The notes beneath the pieces were generated by a model. It was not told the DNA's origin, searched no databases, and saw only the letters and a list, made by a program, of their open reading frames with translations. A program made the translations under genes and the position numbers. DNA of 5,273 nucleotides from Acidobacteriota bacterium (lineage in GTDB: Bacteria > Acidobacteriota > Blastocatellia > Pyrinomonadales > Pyrinomonadaceae). Shown here in pieces: positions 1 through 5,273 of this stretch. Within the stretch, counting starts at the first letter, position 1; every line of letters starts with the position of its first letter. The DNA is taken from contig CAUJFK010000264.1 in the NCBI GenBank assembly GCA_963169175.1, forward strand, positions 1-5,273, in the 5' to 3' direction.

Positions 1-2154
1 ACGACGATTGTCGCCGATGCGATACACCGCTACAAAAAGCAGCGTGGTTATGACGTTTTGTTTCTGACCGGAACGGACGAGCACGGGATCAACATCCAAC
101 GTGCCGCCGAACGCGAAGGGCGAACGCCGCAGGAGCAGGTCGATCTTATTTCGGGTGAATTAAAGCGGATGTTTGCCGATTTTGGGCTCGATCCGGCACA
201 TGGCGGCTACGATATCTTTATGCGGACGACCGAAGCGTATCACTACGCCGGCGCCCAGCATTTGTGGCGTGAGATCGCGAAAAACAAGACGCCGAAAGGG
301 AACGACGCTATCTATAAGGGTTTTTACGAAGGCTGGTTCTGCGCTCCGTGTGCGGAATTTAAGAGTGAGGACGAATATTTCACGCCTGATGGCTCCGAGC
401 TGCCTTTTTGTCTGATCCACGAGCGGGCTTTGGACAAGGTTTCGGAGGAAAGTTACTTTTTTCGGCTTTCCGATTATGAAGATTTCCTGATCGAGACGAT
501 CGAGGCCGATCCGCAGATAGTCCGGCCCGATGCCCGGCGGAATGAGGTCTTGTCGTTTGTCCGCCGCGGTCTTCAGGACCTATCGATAAGCCGCCAGAAA
601 ACGTCGGTTTCATGGGGCATTCCGGTGCCGGATGATAATGACCATGTGATGTACGTGTGGCTCGATGCGTTGTCGAATTACATTACTGCGCTCGGTTACG
701 GCAACGAAGTGCAACAGGCGGCCGTATCAAATGGCGATGGAGTGGGTGGGAGATCTGCGTTGGAAAAATACTGGCCGGCCGTGCACCTTGTCGGAAAGGA
801 CATTCTCCGATTTCATACGGTTTACTGGTTTTCTTTCTTAGAAGCAGCCGGATTGGAATTGCCGAAAAGCGTTTTTGCCCATGGTATGTGGCTCGATGCC
901 GACGGACGTAAGATGGGCAAAACGTTGGGTAATGTGATCGAAGTTGATGTATTACATAAACATTTTCAGATAGATGCGGTCCGTTATTTCGCTCTCCGCG
1001 ACATGGTATTTGGCCAGGACGGACGGTTTGGTTATGAGAACCTGATCGACCGCGCAACCGCCGATCTGTCGAACGGCCTCGGCAATCTGACAAACCGCAC
1101 GCTTTCGATGATCGCAAAATATTGCGACGGGGTGATCCCGAACGGCAGGATCAACGAGGAAAATTACATCCACGCACGCCGGGCAGGCATCGACCCCGAC
1201 GGCGGCGAACTTGTGTCCGTACTTGAACACGCCCGCGACGAATTCCTTCGCCGTTTCGACAATTTTGAGTTTAGCCAGGCGCTCGAAACGATCTGGTCGG
1301 TCATCGCCCGCGTCGATAAGATGATCTCCGACGCAAAACCGTGGGTACTGGCCAAAGAAGAGAATCAGGCAGAAACGCTCAACGCAGTCTTATATCGTTC
1401 TGCCGAGACACTTCGCTGGCTAAGCGTGTTGCTTTATCCGGTTATGCCCGATTCAACCGAAAGGATCTACCAGCAACTCGGCCTAGGCAGAAACACGACC
1501 GGTAGGGAGTGTGCCCTTGACAATGAATCGGGCACATTCCCGGCAAGCCCCGCGTCCACCATCGATCCTGCCTCGCTCAAATGGGCCGGGCTGGAACCCG
1601 GAACCCATATCGACGAGCCTCAAGCGATATTTCCGAGAATTGATAAAGCTAAAGTTATGAATGAGATAAAGCAGGACGTTGAAGTGAAAGATGAGGTTAG
1701 GGCAGAAGGGGGAGTTTCAACGCAGAGACGCGGAGACGCGGAGAAAGGAATCGCCAAGGCCGAAGTCGTTGTCGCCGAGGGACAGGATGCATCGCCAATT
1801 GAACCAGAAGAAGAAAATTTCATCACCATCGACGATTTTCTAAAGGTCGAACTCCGCGTGGGCGAGATAAAAGTTGCCGAGCGCATCCCAAAGGCCGACA
1901 AACTCCTCCGCTTCGAGGTCGATCTTGGCGAAGAAAAGCCACGCCAGATCCTCGCCGGCCTCGCCGAATTTTACGACCCCGAAAAACTCATCGGCCGCAA
2001 AGTAGTAGTAGTCGCCAACCTAAAACCCCGCAAAATGCGAGGCCTCGAATCTCAAGGCATGATCTGCGCCGCATCGCTCGAGGACGATTCCGGCCCAAAT
2101 CCGGCATTGGCGGCGTTTTTGGAAGATGTCGAGATTGGGGCGAGGTTGAAATAG
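1..2154 (+). CDS. metG: Methionyl-tRNA synthetase, 5'-truncated by the window edge
   Basis: Charges tRNA-Met with methionine in the cytosol (class I aminoacyl-tRNA synthetase). The frame is open from base 1, so the TTG at 58 is an internal Leu codon and the true start lies upstream; only about 20 residues, including the HIGH motif, should be missing. Seen in the 717 visible residues: TGTDEHG (23-29); a zinc knuckle C114-x2-C117...C137-x2-H140; DLSISR (193-198) and SWGIPVP (204-210); WLDALSNYI (220-228); GKDILRFH; and the ATP-binding loop as KMGKT (304-308) instead of the usual KMSKS. The alpha-helical anticodon-binding domain follows. After a low-complexity linker comes an EMAP-II/Trbp111-type OB-fold tRNA-binding domain (about 608-717: FLKVELRVGEI, RKMRGLESQGMI). 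The protein is somewhat longer than usual because of two insert-like stretches, at residues about 500-520 and 572-583. The family call is secure. No terminator is visible before the next gene. Confidence 0.97.
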   Translation, partial: TTIVADAIHRYKKQRGYDVLFLTGTDEHGINIQRAAEREGRTPQEQVDLISGELKRMFADFGLDPAHGGYDIFMRTTEAYHYAGAQHLWREIAKNKTPKGNDAIYKGFYEGWFCAPCAEFKSEDEYFTPDGSELPFCLIHERALDKVSEESYFFRLSDYEDFLIETIEADPQIVRPDARRNEVLSFVRRGLQDLSISRQKTSVSWGIPVPDDNDHVMYVWLDALSNYITALGYGNEVQQAAVSNGDGVGGRSALEKYWPAVHLVGKDILRFHTVYWFSFLEAAGLELPKSVFAHGMWLDADGRKMGKTLGNVIEVDVLHKHFQIDAVRYFALRDMVFGQDGRFGYENLIDRATADLSNGLGNLTNRTLSMIAKYCDGVIPNGRINEENYIHARRAGIDPDGGELVSVLEHARDEFLRRFDNFEFSQALETIWSVIARVDKMISDAKPWVLAKEENQAETLNAVLYRSAETLRWLSVLLYPVMPDSTERIYQQLGLGRNTTGRECALDNESGTFPASPASTIDPASLKWAGLEPGTHIDEPQAIFPRIDKAKVMNEIKQDVEVKDEVRAEGGVSTQRRGDAEKGIAKAEVVVAEGQDASPIEPEEENFITIDDFLKVELRVGEIKVAERIPKADKLLRFEVDLGEEKPRQILAGLAEFYDPEKLIGRKVVVVANLKPRKMRGLESQGMICAASLEDDSGPNPALAAFLEDVEIGARLK
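1505..1541. repeat. Hairpin insert within metG coding sequence
   Basis: Bases 1505-1516 pair with 1530-1541 over 12 positions, with a single G-T wobble (1509/1537) and a 13-nt loop. The segment is read in frame as part of NTTGRECALDNESGTFPAS, which I would not expect in this part of the MetRS anticodon-binding domain. It looks like a small palindromic repeat element that the gene has absorbed. Whether it is dispersed in the genome cannot be seen from this window. Confidence 0.5.
1721..1744 (+). repeat. Triple octamer repeat inside metG linker
   Basis: Three tandem 8-bp units: CGCAGAGA, CGCGGAGA, CGCGGAGA. With flanking TTTCAA and AAGG this matches a pattern common between genes in several environmental phyla, whose chance translation is the familiar 'TQRRGDAEK'. 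Here it is read in frame (residues 573-582, STQRRGDAEK) in the flexible linker between the anticodon-binding domain and the C-terminal tRNA-binding domain, a place likely to tolerate an insertion. Confidence 0.7.
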
Positions 2155-2173
2155 GTGTGCGGATTTGCAACAG

Positions 2174-3172
2174 ATGAAAAATGCACTCAATAAGAACTTA
2201 CACGCTGCGAAGAACTCTAAGAAGGACGAGTTTTATACTCAGCTTTCGGACATTGAGAAAGAGCTGCGGCATTACAAAGACCATTTTAAAGGCAAGGTTG
2301 TTCTGTGCAACTGCGACGATCCGCGTGTGAGCAATTTCTTTCATTACTTCTCGCACAATTTCGAAGACCTCGGCCTAAAGAAACTCATCACGACCTGTTA
2401 CAAAAATCAGAACCGCGATTTTTTTAGCAAGCACACCAGCGAACACGCGATCTATCTCGAATACACAGGCGACCGTGACGGCAATAAGGTTCCCGACCCA
2501 AACGAGATCGGTATCCAACATCTAAAAGGCGACGGCGACTTCCGCAGCGACGAATGCATCGAGCTATTAAAACAAGCCGACATCGTCGTGACCAATCCGC
2601 CGTTCTCGTTGTTTCGGGAATATGTTGGTCAATTGGATACATACGATAAAAAGTTCATTATCATAGGACATCAGAACGCGATAACCTACAAAGAAATATT
2701 TAAGCTATTGAGAGATAACAAAATGTGGTTAGGAAATGGCTTTACTGGCAACGCCGCACATTTCATTAACAAATCATACGAAGATTATGCGACCGCAGGC
2801 GATCACAAGGAAGGCATGATCAGAGTTTCCGGCGTTGCGTGGTTCACCAATCTCGAGATTAGCAAACGTCACGAGGACTTAGTTCTTTACAAGAACTATT
2901 CGCCTGACGAATATGCCAAATATGATAACTATGAGGCGATCAATGTCGACAAAACGAAAGATATCCCGATGGATTACGCCGGAGTGATGGGCGTACCAAT
3001 CACTTTCCTCGACAAATACAACCCCGAGCAATTCGAGATCGTTGGATTAATTGCAGGAAATATTAAAGGCCTCGCGGGAATCCCGTCGGCAAGTGGAAAA
3101 GATGGCCCCTATATTGACGGAAGATTGCGATACGGTCGAATTCTTATCCGCAACAGGAAATTAAACAAATGA
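2174..3172 (+). CDS. EcoRI-type adenine-specific DNA methyltransferase
   Basis: S-adenosylmethionine-dependent DNA adenine-N6 methyltransferase of the M.EcoRI family, 332 aa against about 326 for M.EcoRI. The N-terminus NKNLHAAKNSKKDEFYTQ is colinear with the N-terminus I recall for M.EcoRI. The block VVLCNCDDPRVSNFF (about 43-57) and the catalytic motif IV NPPF (141-144, followed by SLFREY) are intact. The end, ..GRLRYGRILIRNRKLNK, looks complete. I chose the ATG at 2174 over the in-frame TTG at 2165 because it matches the family N-terminus; a weak GGA (2161-2163) lies 10 nt upstream. The gene starts 19 nt after metG, so it may be co-transcribed with it. Its stop (TGA 3170-3172) overlaps an ATG at 3169. 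It is more A+T-rich in its middle than metG, which fits acquisition by transfer. Its likely job is to protect host DNA from a partner nuclease. The recognition site cannot be read from sequence; GAATTC is only one possibility. Confidence 0.93.
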   Translation: MKNALNKNLHAAKNSKKDEFYTQLSDIEKELRHYKDHFKGKVVLCNCDDPRVSNFFHYFSHNFEDLGLKKLITTCYKNQNRDFFSKHTSEHAIYLEYTGDRDGNKVPDPNEIGIQHLKGDGDFRSDECIELLKQADIVVTNPPFSLFREYVGQLDTYDKKFIIIGHQNAITYKEIFKLLRDNKMWLGNGFTGNAAHFINKSYEDYATAGDHKEGMIRVSGVAWFTNLEISKRHEDLVLYKNYSPDEYAKYDNYEAINVDKTKDIPMDYAGVMGVPITFLDKYNPEQFEIVGLIAGNIKGLAGIPSASGKDGPYIDGRLRYGRILIRNRKLNK

Positions 3173-3194
3173 CGATCGAACTCAAAGAGATCAC
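3167..3194 (+). repeat. Direct repeat, left copy (28 bp)
   Basis: Matches 4467-4494 at 26 of 28 positions, the last 20 being identical. The offset is exactly 1300 bp. The copies flank the whole hairpin/Bro-N/transposase segment and each includes the first codons of the DUF262 frame. Confidence 0.9.
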
Positions 3195-3243
3195 TGCCGG
3201 AATCTTCTTTCCCGCGAAGCGGCACATAGCCACGTCCCTTTAG
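3169..3243 (+). pseudogene. Decapitated start of the DUF262 nuclease gene
   Basis: An ATG overlapping the methylase stop (ATGA) opens a 24-codon frame beginning MTIELKEIT, then running into unrelated sequence (AGIFFPAKRH..) and stopping at TAG 3241-3243. The first nine residues match the DUF262 protein that begins at 4469 (MKIELKEIT) except at position 2, and the DNA is nearly identical. I infer that this was the original start of that gene, translationally coupled to the methylase, separated from its body by the intervening DNA. A local duplication of the start is the alternative. Confidence 0.7.
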
Positions 3244-3415
3244 GGCGTGGTCGCGGCGGATTCAATTTCTCTTAGGGCGTTTTAACGTCCTTACGCGTCA
3301 ACCGGCTTAAGCCGCCGGAGATAAGGACGATAAATCGCCCTCGCAAAATCTCGCGGCAACTCAACCCCGCCGTAAACGGACGGGGCTATACAGGAAAAGC
3401 CGCCTAAACGCGGCT
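3212..3415. repeat. Array of small non-identical hairpins
   Basis: Non-coding DNA that is almost entirely foldable. Seen: CCGC-GAA-GCGG (3212-3222); an 8-bp stem with one wobble, 3230-3237/3243-3250; 3274-3280/3285-3291; the palindrome GGCTTAAGCC (3304-3313); 3324-3330/3335-3341 with one mismatch; CCCCG plus CCG against CGG plus CGGGG with a bulged A (3365-3385); and AGCCGC/GCGGCT (3398-3403/3410-3415). Loops on the left are TTTA-like and on the right TAAA-like, i.e. inverted. Segment 3274-3293 is the reverse complement of 3322-3341 at 18 of 20 positions, centred near the palindrome. It resembles a mosaic of REP-type repeats. No T-run follows any stem, so there is no evident intrinsic terminator. 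Confidence 0.7.
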
Positions 3416-3424
3416 GATAGAAGC

Positions 3425-3736
3425 ATAAATAAGACGAAGACCGAAGACAAAACGGCAATTAAACTCTTTGAGGAGAAACTCGTTCGCACCGTTTGGAACG
3501 AAGACGAAGAGGAATGGTATTTTTCGGTTGTAGATGTAGTGACAGCTTTGACAGACAGTGAAAATCCGCGTCGCTATTGGAGCGACCTGAAGATCAAGTT
3601 GGCAAAGGAAGGTAGTCAGTTGTACGAGGAAATCGTACAACTGAAATTGCGTTTTCTTCGGGCTATGCCCGTCGATGTGCGGAGCACATCAAATAACTTT
3701 AGCTACACATGGAGCGAAGCGGAATGTGTAGATTGA
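3425..3736 (+). pseudogene. Bro-N domain protein fragment (phage antirepressor-like)
   Basis: Read in the frame of 3425, the sequence gives INKTKTEDKTAIKLFEEK, then VRTVWNEDEEEWYFSVVDV, TALTDSENPRRYWSDLK and EGSQLYEEIVQLK. This is the start of a Bro-N (BRO family N-terminal) protein of the type found in phages and mobile DNA, where it binds DNA. The fragment lacks an ATG; ATA at 3425 sits where the initiator would be expected, and the first usable start (GTG 3539) falls inside the domain. Family similarity stops at about 3646. The rest up to TGA 3734-3736 is hairpin unit A read by chance. Only about 74 residues remain of a protein usually some 250-300 aa long, so it is broken at both ends and probably not functional. 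Its presence suggests that a further mobile element once occupied this spot. Confidence 0.8.
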
Positions 3737-3768
3737 ATAGACGCACGAGGTTAGCGTGTGAAACACGC
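3674..3768 (-). repeat. REP-like three-hairpin unit, copy A (inverted)
   Basis: Reverse-complement copy of units B and C. Three stems read on the + strand: GATGTGC-GGA-GCACATC (3674-3690); an 8-bp perfect stem, CTACACAT/ATGTGTAG (3703-3710/3724-3731), enclosing GCGAAGC (3714-3720); and GCGTGT-GAA-ACACGC (3754-3768). The conserved spacer ATAACTTTAGC (3693-3703) joins the first two. Its left side overwrites the end of the Bro-N fragment; an extra small stem, CGGGC-TAT-GCCCG (3659-3671), lies just outside. With copy B it makes a head-to-head pair about 26 bp apart, like the paired REPs of bacterial interspersed mosaic elements. Confidence 0.85.
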
Positions 3769-3794
3769 GGCATAGTTCGGCGGTTTGATATTTC

Positions 3795-3888
3795 GCGTGT
3801 TACACACGCTGAAAATTGTTGGGCATACATTCCACAGGTTACGCTTCGCTTCACCTGTAGCTAAAGTTATGTAACGTGCTCCGCACGC
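3795..3888 (+). repeat. REP-like three-hairpin unit, copy B
   Basis: Stems: GCGTGT-TAC-ACACGC (3795-3809); ACAGGT/ACCTGT (3834-3839/3853-3858) enclosing GCTTCGC (3843-3849), which reads GCGAAGC on the other strand; and CGTGC-TCC-GCACG (3875-3887). The spacer GCTAAAGTTATG (3860-3871) is shared with copy C. It lies directly upstream of the transposase gene, so it may also be part of that gene's 5' region. Confidence 0.85.
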
Positions 3889-3915
3889 AACAAAATTTAC
3901 GAAAGAGAATTAACC

Positions 3916-4350
3916 ATGTCACATACACGATTTCTATATCACATAGTTTTTAGGACAAAAAGTGGCGAACCGATGATCGCGACTTCGTGGGAAAGCGAAT
4001 TGTACAAATATCTCGGCGGTATCGTGAGAGGTTGGAAAGGCATCGCGATAGAGATCAATGGTATGCCAGATCACGTGCATTTGCTCGTGTTGCTCTTACC
4101 GTGCGATTTTCCGTCATTTATGCGAGAACTGAAAGCCAATTCCTCTAAATGGGCAAAGCAGCATAATCGTAATTTTTCGTGGCAGCGTCGTTATGGTGCA
4201 TTTACCGTAAGCTCGTCCGTAGCTGACAAGGTTCGCTCGTATATCAAGGATCAGAAAAAGCATCACGCAGAGCAATCCTTTGAAGATGAGTATCTGGCGT
4301 TGTTAGTAAAGCACGGCGTTGAATTCAACCCTCAATATTTGTGGGACTAA
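3916..4350 (+). CDS. IS200/IS605-like Y1 (RAYT-like) transposase
   Basis: 144-aa single-domain Y1 HUH transposase (Y1_Tnp family), the usual length for a lone TnpA. It would cut and rejoin single-stranded DNA at hairpin ends. Visible: NGMPDHVHLLV with the metal-binding pair H53/H55; FSWQRRYGAF (87-96); and VRSYIKDQKKHH with the probable nucleophile Tyr109 and Gln113 one helix turn on. All key residues are present, so the enzyme looks intact. The start is ATG 3916, with a purine-rich GAAAGAGAA (3901-3909) just upstream. There is no TnpB partner in view. The flanking hairpin units B and C, plus inverted copy A, point to a REP-associated (RAYT-type) enzyme or a minimal IS200-like element. Sequence alone does not decide which. 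Confidence 0.9.
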   Translation: MSHTRFLYHIVFRTKSGEPMIATSWESELYKYLGGIVRGWKGIAIEINGMPDHVHLLVLLLPCDFPSFMRELKANSSKWAKQHNRNFSWQRRYGAFTVSSSVADKVRSYIKDQKKHHAEQSFEDEYLALLVKHGVEFNPQYLWD

Positions 4351-4354
4351 TATC

Positions 4355-4450
4355 GCGTGTTTCACACGCTCGAACGCGGATTGCGATTCGGCCTACAGGT
4401 TACGCTTTCGCTTCACCTGTAGCTAAAGTTATGCTGCTTGCTCCGCACGC
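4355..4450 (+). repeat. REP-like three-hairpin unit, copy C
   Basis: Starts 5 bp after the transposase stop codon, in the same orientation as copy B. Stems: GCGTGT-TTC-ACACGC (4355-4369); a perfect 8-bp stem, CTACAGGT/ACCTGTAG (4393-4400/4415-4422), whose interior reads GCGAAAGC on the other strand (4404-4411); and GCTTGC-TCC-GCACGC with one mismatch (4436-4450). The spacer GCTAAAGTTATG (4422-4433) is identical to that of copy B. Copies B and C bracket the transposase within about 660 bp, the size of a minimal IS200-like element. Confidence 0.85.
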
Positions 4451-4466
4451 TTTCGACGGAATAACA

Positions 4467-4494
4467 AAATGAAAATCGAACTCAAAGAGATCAC
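4467..4494 (+). repeat. Direct repeat, right copy (28 bp)
   Basis: Partner of 3167-3194, with differences only at 4473-4474 (AA here, CG in the left copy). It contains the ATG at 4469 and codons 2-9 of the complete DUF262 frame. It is too long and imperfect for a typical transposase target duplication, and IS200/IS605-type transposition makes none. Confidence 0.9.
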
Positions 4495-5273
4495 GGTAAA
4501 GGAACTAACCGACGCATATGTTGATAACAGCGAGGCAGGTGTTGTCGGTTACGGCGGGAAGCTCGATATTCGCCCCGCTTATCAACGAGAGTTTATTTAC
4601 AAGGACAAACAGCGTGACGCCGTGATCGACACTGTAAGGAAAGACTTTCCGCTGAATGTCATGTATTGGGCCGTGCGTGAGGACGGAAACTATGAGGTGA
4701 TCGACGGCCAGCAGCGCACCATCTCGCTATGCCAGTATGTCGCGGGAGATTTCTCGTTCGAGCAGCTCTATATCCACAATCTGCAGGACGACAAGAAAGC
4801 CGAGATACTAAATTACAAGCTGATGGTCTATCTCTGTTCGGGAACCGACAGCGAAAAGCTCGAATGGTTCAAGACAATTAACATCGCCGGCGAAAGGTTG
4901 ACCGATCAGGAACTTCGAAACGCCGTTTACTCGGGGACTTGGGTGACGGACGCGAAGAGATACTTTAGCAAAACAGGCTGCGCGGCTTACGGACTCGGCA
5001 GCAGCTATCTCAACGGCTCGCCGATACGCCAGGATTACCTCGAAACCGCCATCGAATGGATAAATCACGGCAACATCGAGGAATACATGGCGACGCACCA
5101 GCACGACGAAAACGCCAGCGTGCTGTGGCATTACTTTCAAAGCGTCATCGCCTGGGTCAAGGCTACTTTCCCTAAACATCGCAAGGAAATGAAAGGCATT
5201 GATTGGGGGAATCTATACAACCAATTCAAAGACGAGCGGTTCGATACCGATAAGCTGGAGAAACAAGTCGCGG
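4469..5273 (+). CDS. DUF262 (GmrSD-N-like) protein, 3'-truncated; probable restriction nuclease
   Basis: The visible 268 residues form a DUF262 N-terminal domain, a ParB/Srx-like fold that in GmrSD, SspE and BrxU binds or hydrolyses nucleotide and senses modified DNA. Diagnostic motifs are IRPAYQR (34-40), DFPLNVMYWAV (59-69) and DGQQRT (79-84), with NIAGERLTDQELRNAVY following (138-154). From memory, relatives with this N-terminus often sit beside EcoRI-type methylases and end in an HNH nuclease domain; that part would lie beyond the window. ATG 4469 is chosen because MKIELKEIT is the usual family start; a weak GGA (4458-4460) lies 8 nt upstream. The gene is now about 1.3 kb from the methylase rather than overlapping it, so it must rely on long-range read-through or on a promoter in the inserted DNA. 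The frame is uninterrupted to the window edge, so the protein may still be made. Confidence 0.88.
   Translation, partial: MKIELKEITVKELTDAYVDNSEAGVVGYGGKLDIRPAYQREFIYKDKQRDAVIDTVRKDFPLNVMYWAVREDGNYEVIDGQQRTISLCQYVAGDFSFEQLYIHNLQDDKKAEILNYKLMVYLCSGTDSEKLEWFKTINIAGERLTDQELRNAVYSGTWVTDAKRYFSKTGCAAYGLGSSYLNGSPIRQDYLETAIEWINHGNIEEYMATHQHDENASVLWHYFQSVIAWVKATFPKHRKEMKGIDWGNLYNQFKDERFDTDKLEKQVA

Noticed and set aside
58..60. TTG as the metG start
   Set aside because: The 19 codons before it are open and encode typical MetRS sequence (TTIVADAIHRY..), so the gene begins upstream of the window.
683..1117. Minus-strand open frame opposite metG (144 codons)
   Set aside because: It is antisense to conserved MetRS coding sequence, with no recognisable domain and a low-complexity basic composition.
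2165..2173. TTG start for the methylase, adding three residues
   Set aside because: The ATG at 2174 aligns with the M.EcoRI-like N-terminus, while the TTG would leave the possible GGA ribosome site (2161-2163) too close.
3398..3415. Rho-independent terminator
   Set aside because: The 6-bp GC-rich stem is not followed by a T-run on either strand.
3617..3643. Perfect 11-bp inverted repeat with a 5-nt loop
   Set aside because: It lies within the conserved Bro-N segment QLYEEIVQL, whose codons largely produce the symmetry; it may be coincidence rather than an operator.
3754..4369. Repeated GCGTGT-NNN-ACACGC motifs as CRISPR repeats
   Set aside because: There are only three copies, in mixed orientation and with irregular spacing, each part of a larger hairpin unit, and no cas genes are in view.
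4808..5179. Minus-strand open frame opposite the DUF262 gene (123 codons)
   Set aside because: The + strand frame carries clear family motifs; the reverse frame shows nothing recognisable.

Overview
The window reads as a bacterial chromosomal segment in which a housekeeping gene abuts a restriction-modification-like locus invaded by small hairpin-forming mobile DNA. All genes lie on the + strand. The host is probably Acidobacteriota (Blastocatellia-like). That guess rests on the style of the methionyl-tRNA synthetase, the 'QRRGDAE'-encoding octamer repeat and the abundance of hairpin repeats. It is inference and could be wrong.

Region 1 (1-2154) is metG, class I methionyl-tRNA synthetase, missing only its extreme N-terminus with the HIGH motif. 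It carries a C-terminal OB-fold tRNA-binding domain. Two insertion-like segments are translated in frame: a 12-bp-stem hairpin (1505-1541) and an octamer repeat of the kind usually found between genes (1721-1744).

Region 2 (2174-3172), 19 nt downstream, is an M.EcoRI-type adenine DNA methyltransferase. Its partner is the DUF262 (GmrSD N-terminal-like) protein starting at 4469, cut by the window edge and expected to end in an HNH nuclease domain. The methylase stop overlaps an ATG (3169) that opens MTIELKEIT, almost the same as the MKIELKEIT that opens the DUF262 protein 1300 bp later. The simplest reading is that the two genes once overlapped by 4 bp (ATGA) and that about 1.3 kb was later inserted, leaving a short decapitated start copy behind.

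Region 3 (3195-4468) is that intervening DNA. In order it holds: an array of seven or so non-identical small hairpins with inverted symmetry (3212-3415); a Bro-N (phage antirepressor-type) gene fragment without a start codon or C-terminus (3425-3646); and three copies of a REP-like three-hairpin unit. Copy A is inverted; copies B and C are direct and bracket a 144-aa IS200/IS605-like Y1 (RAYT-like) transposase gene. In all three units the hairpins carry GNA-type miniloops on one and the same strand, and the copies show compensatory base-pair changes. The units therefore look like true structured substrates of the transposase.

Together, methylase and DUF262 protein would form a self/non-self DNA discrimination system. 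The Y1 transposase and its hairpin units form a separate element that now separates the two genes.
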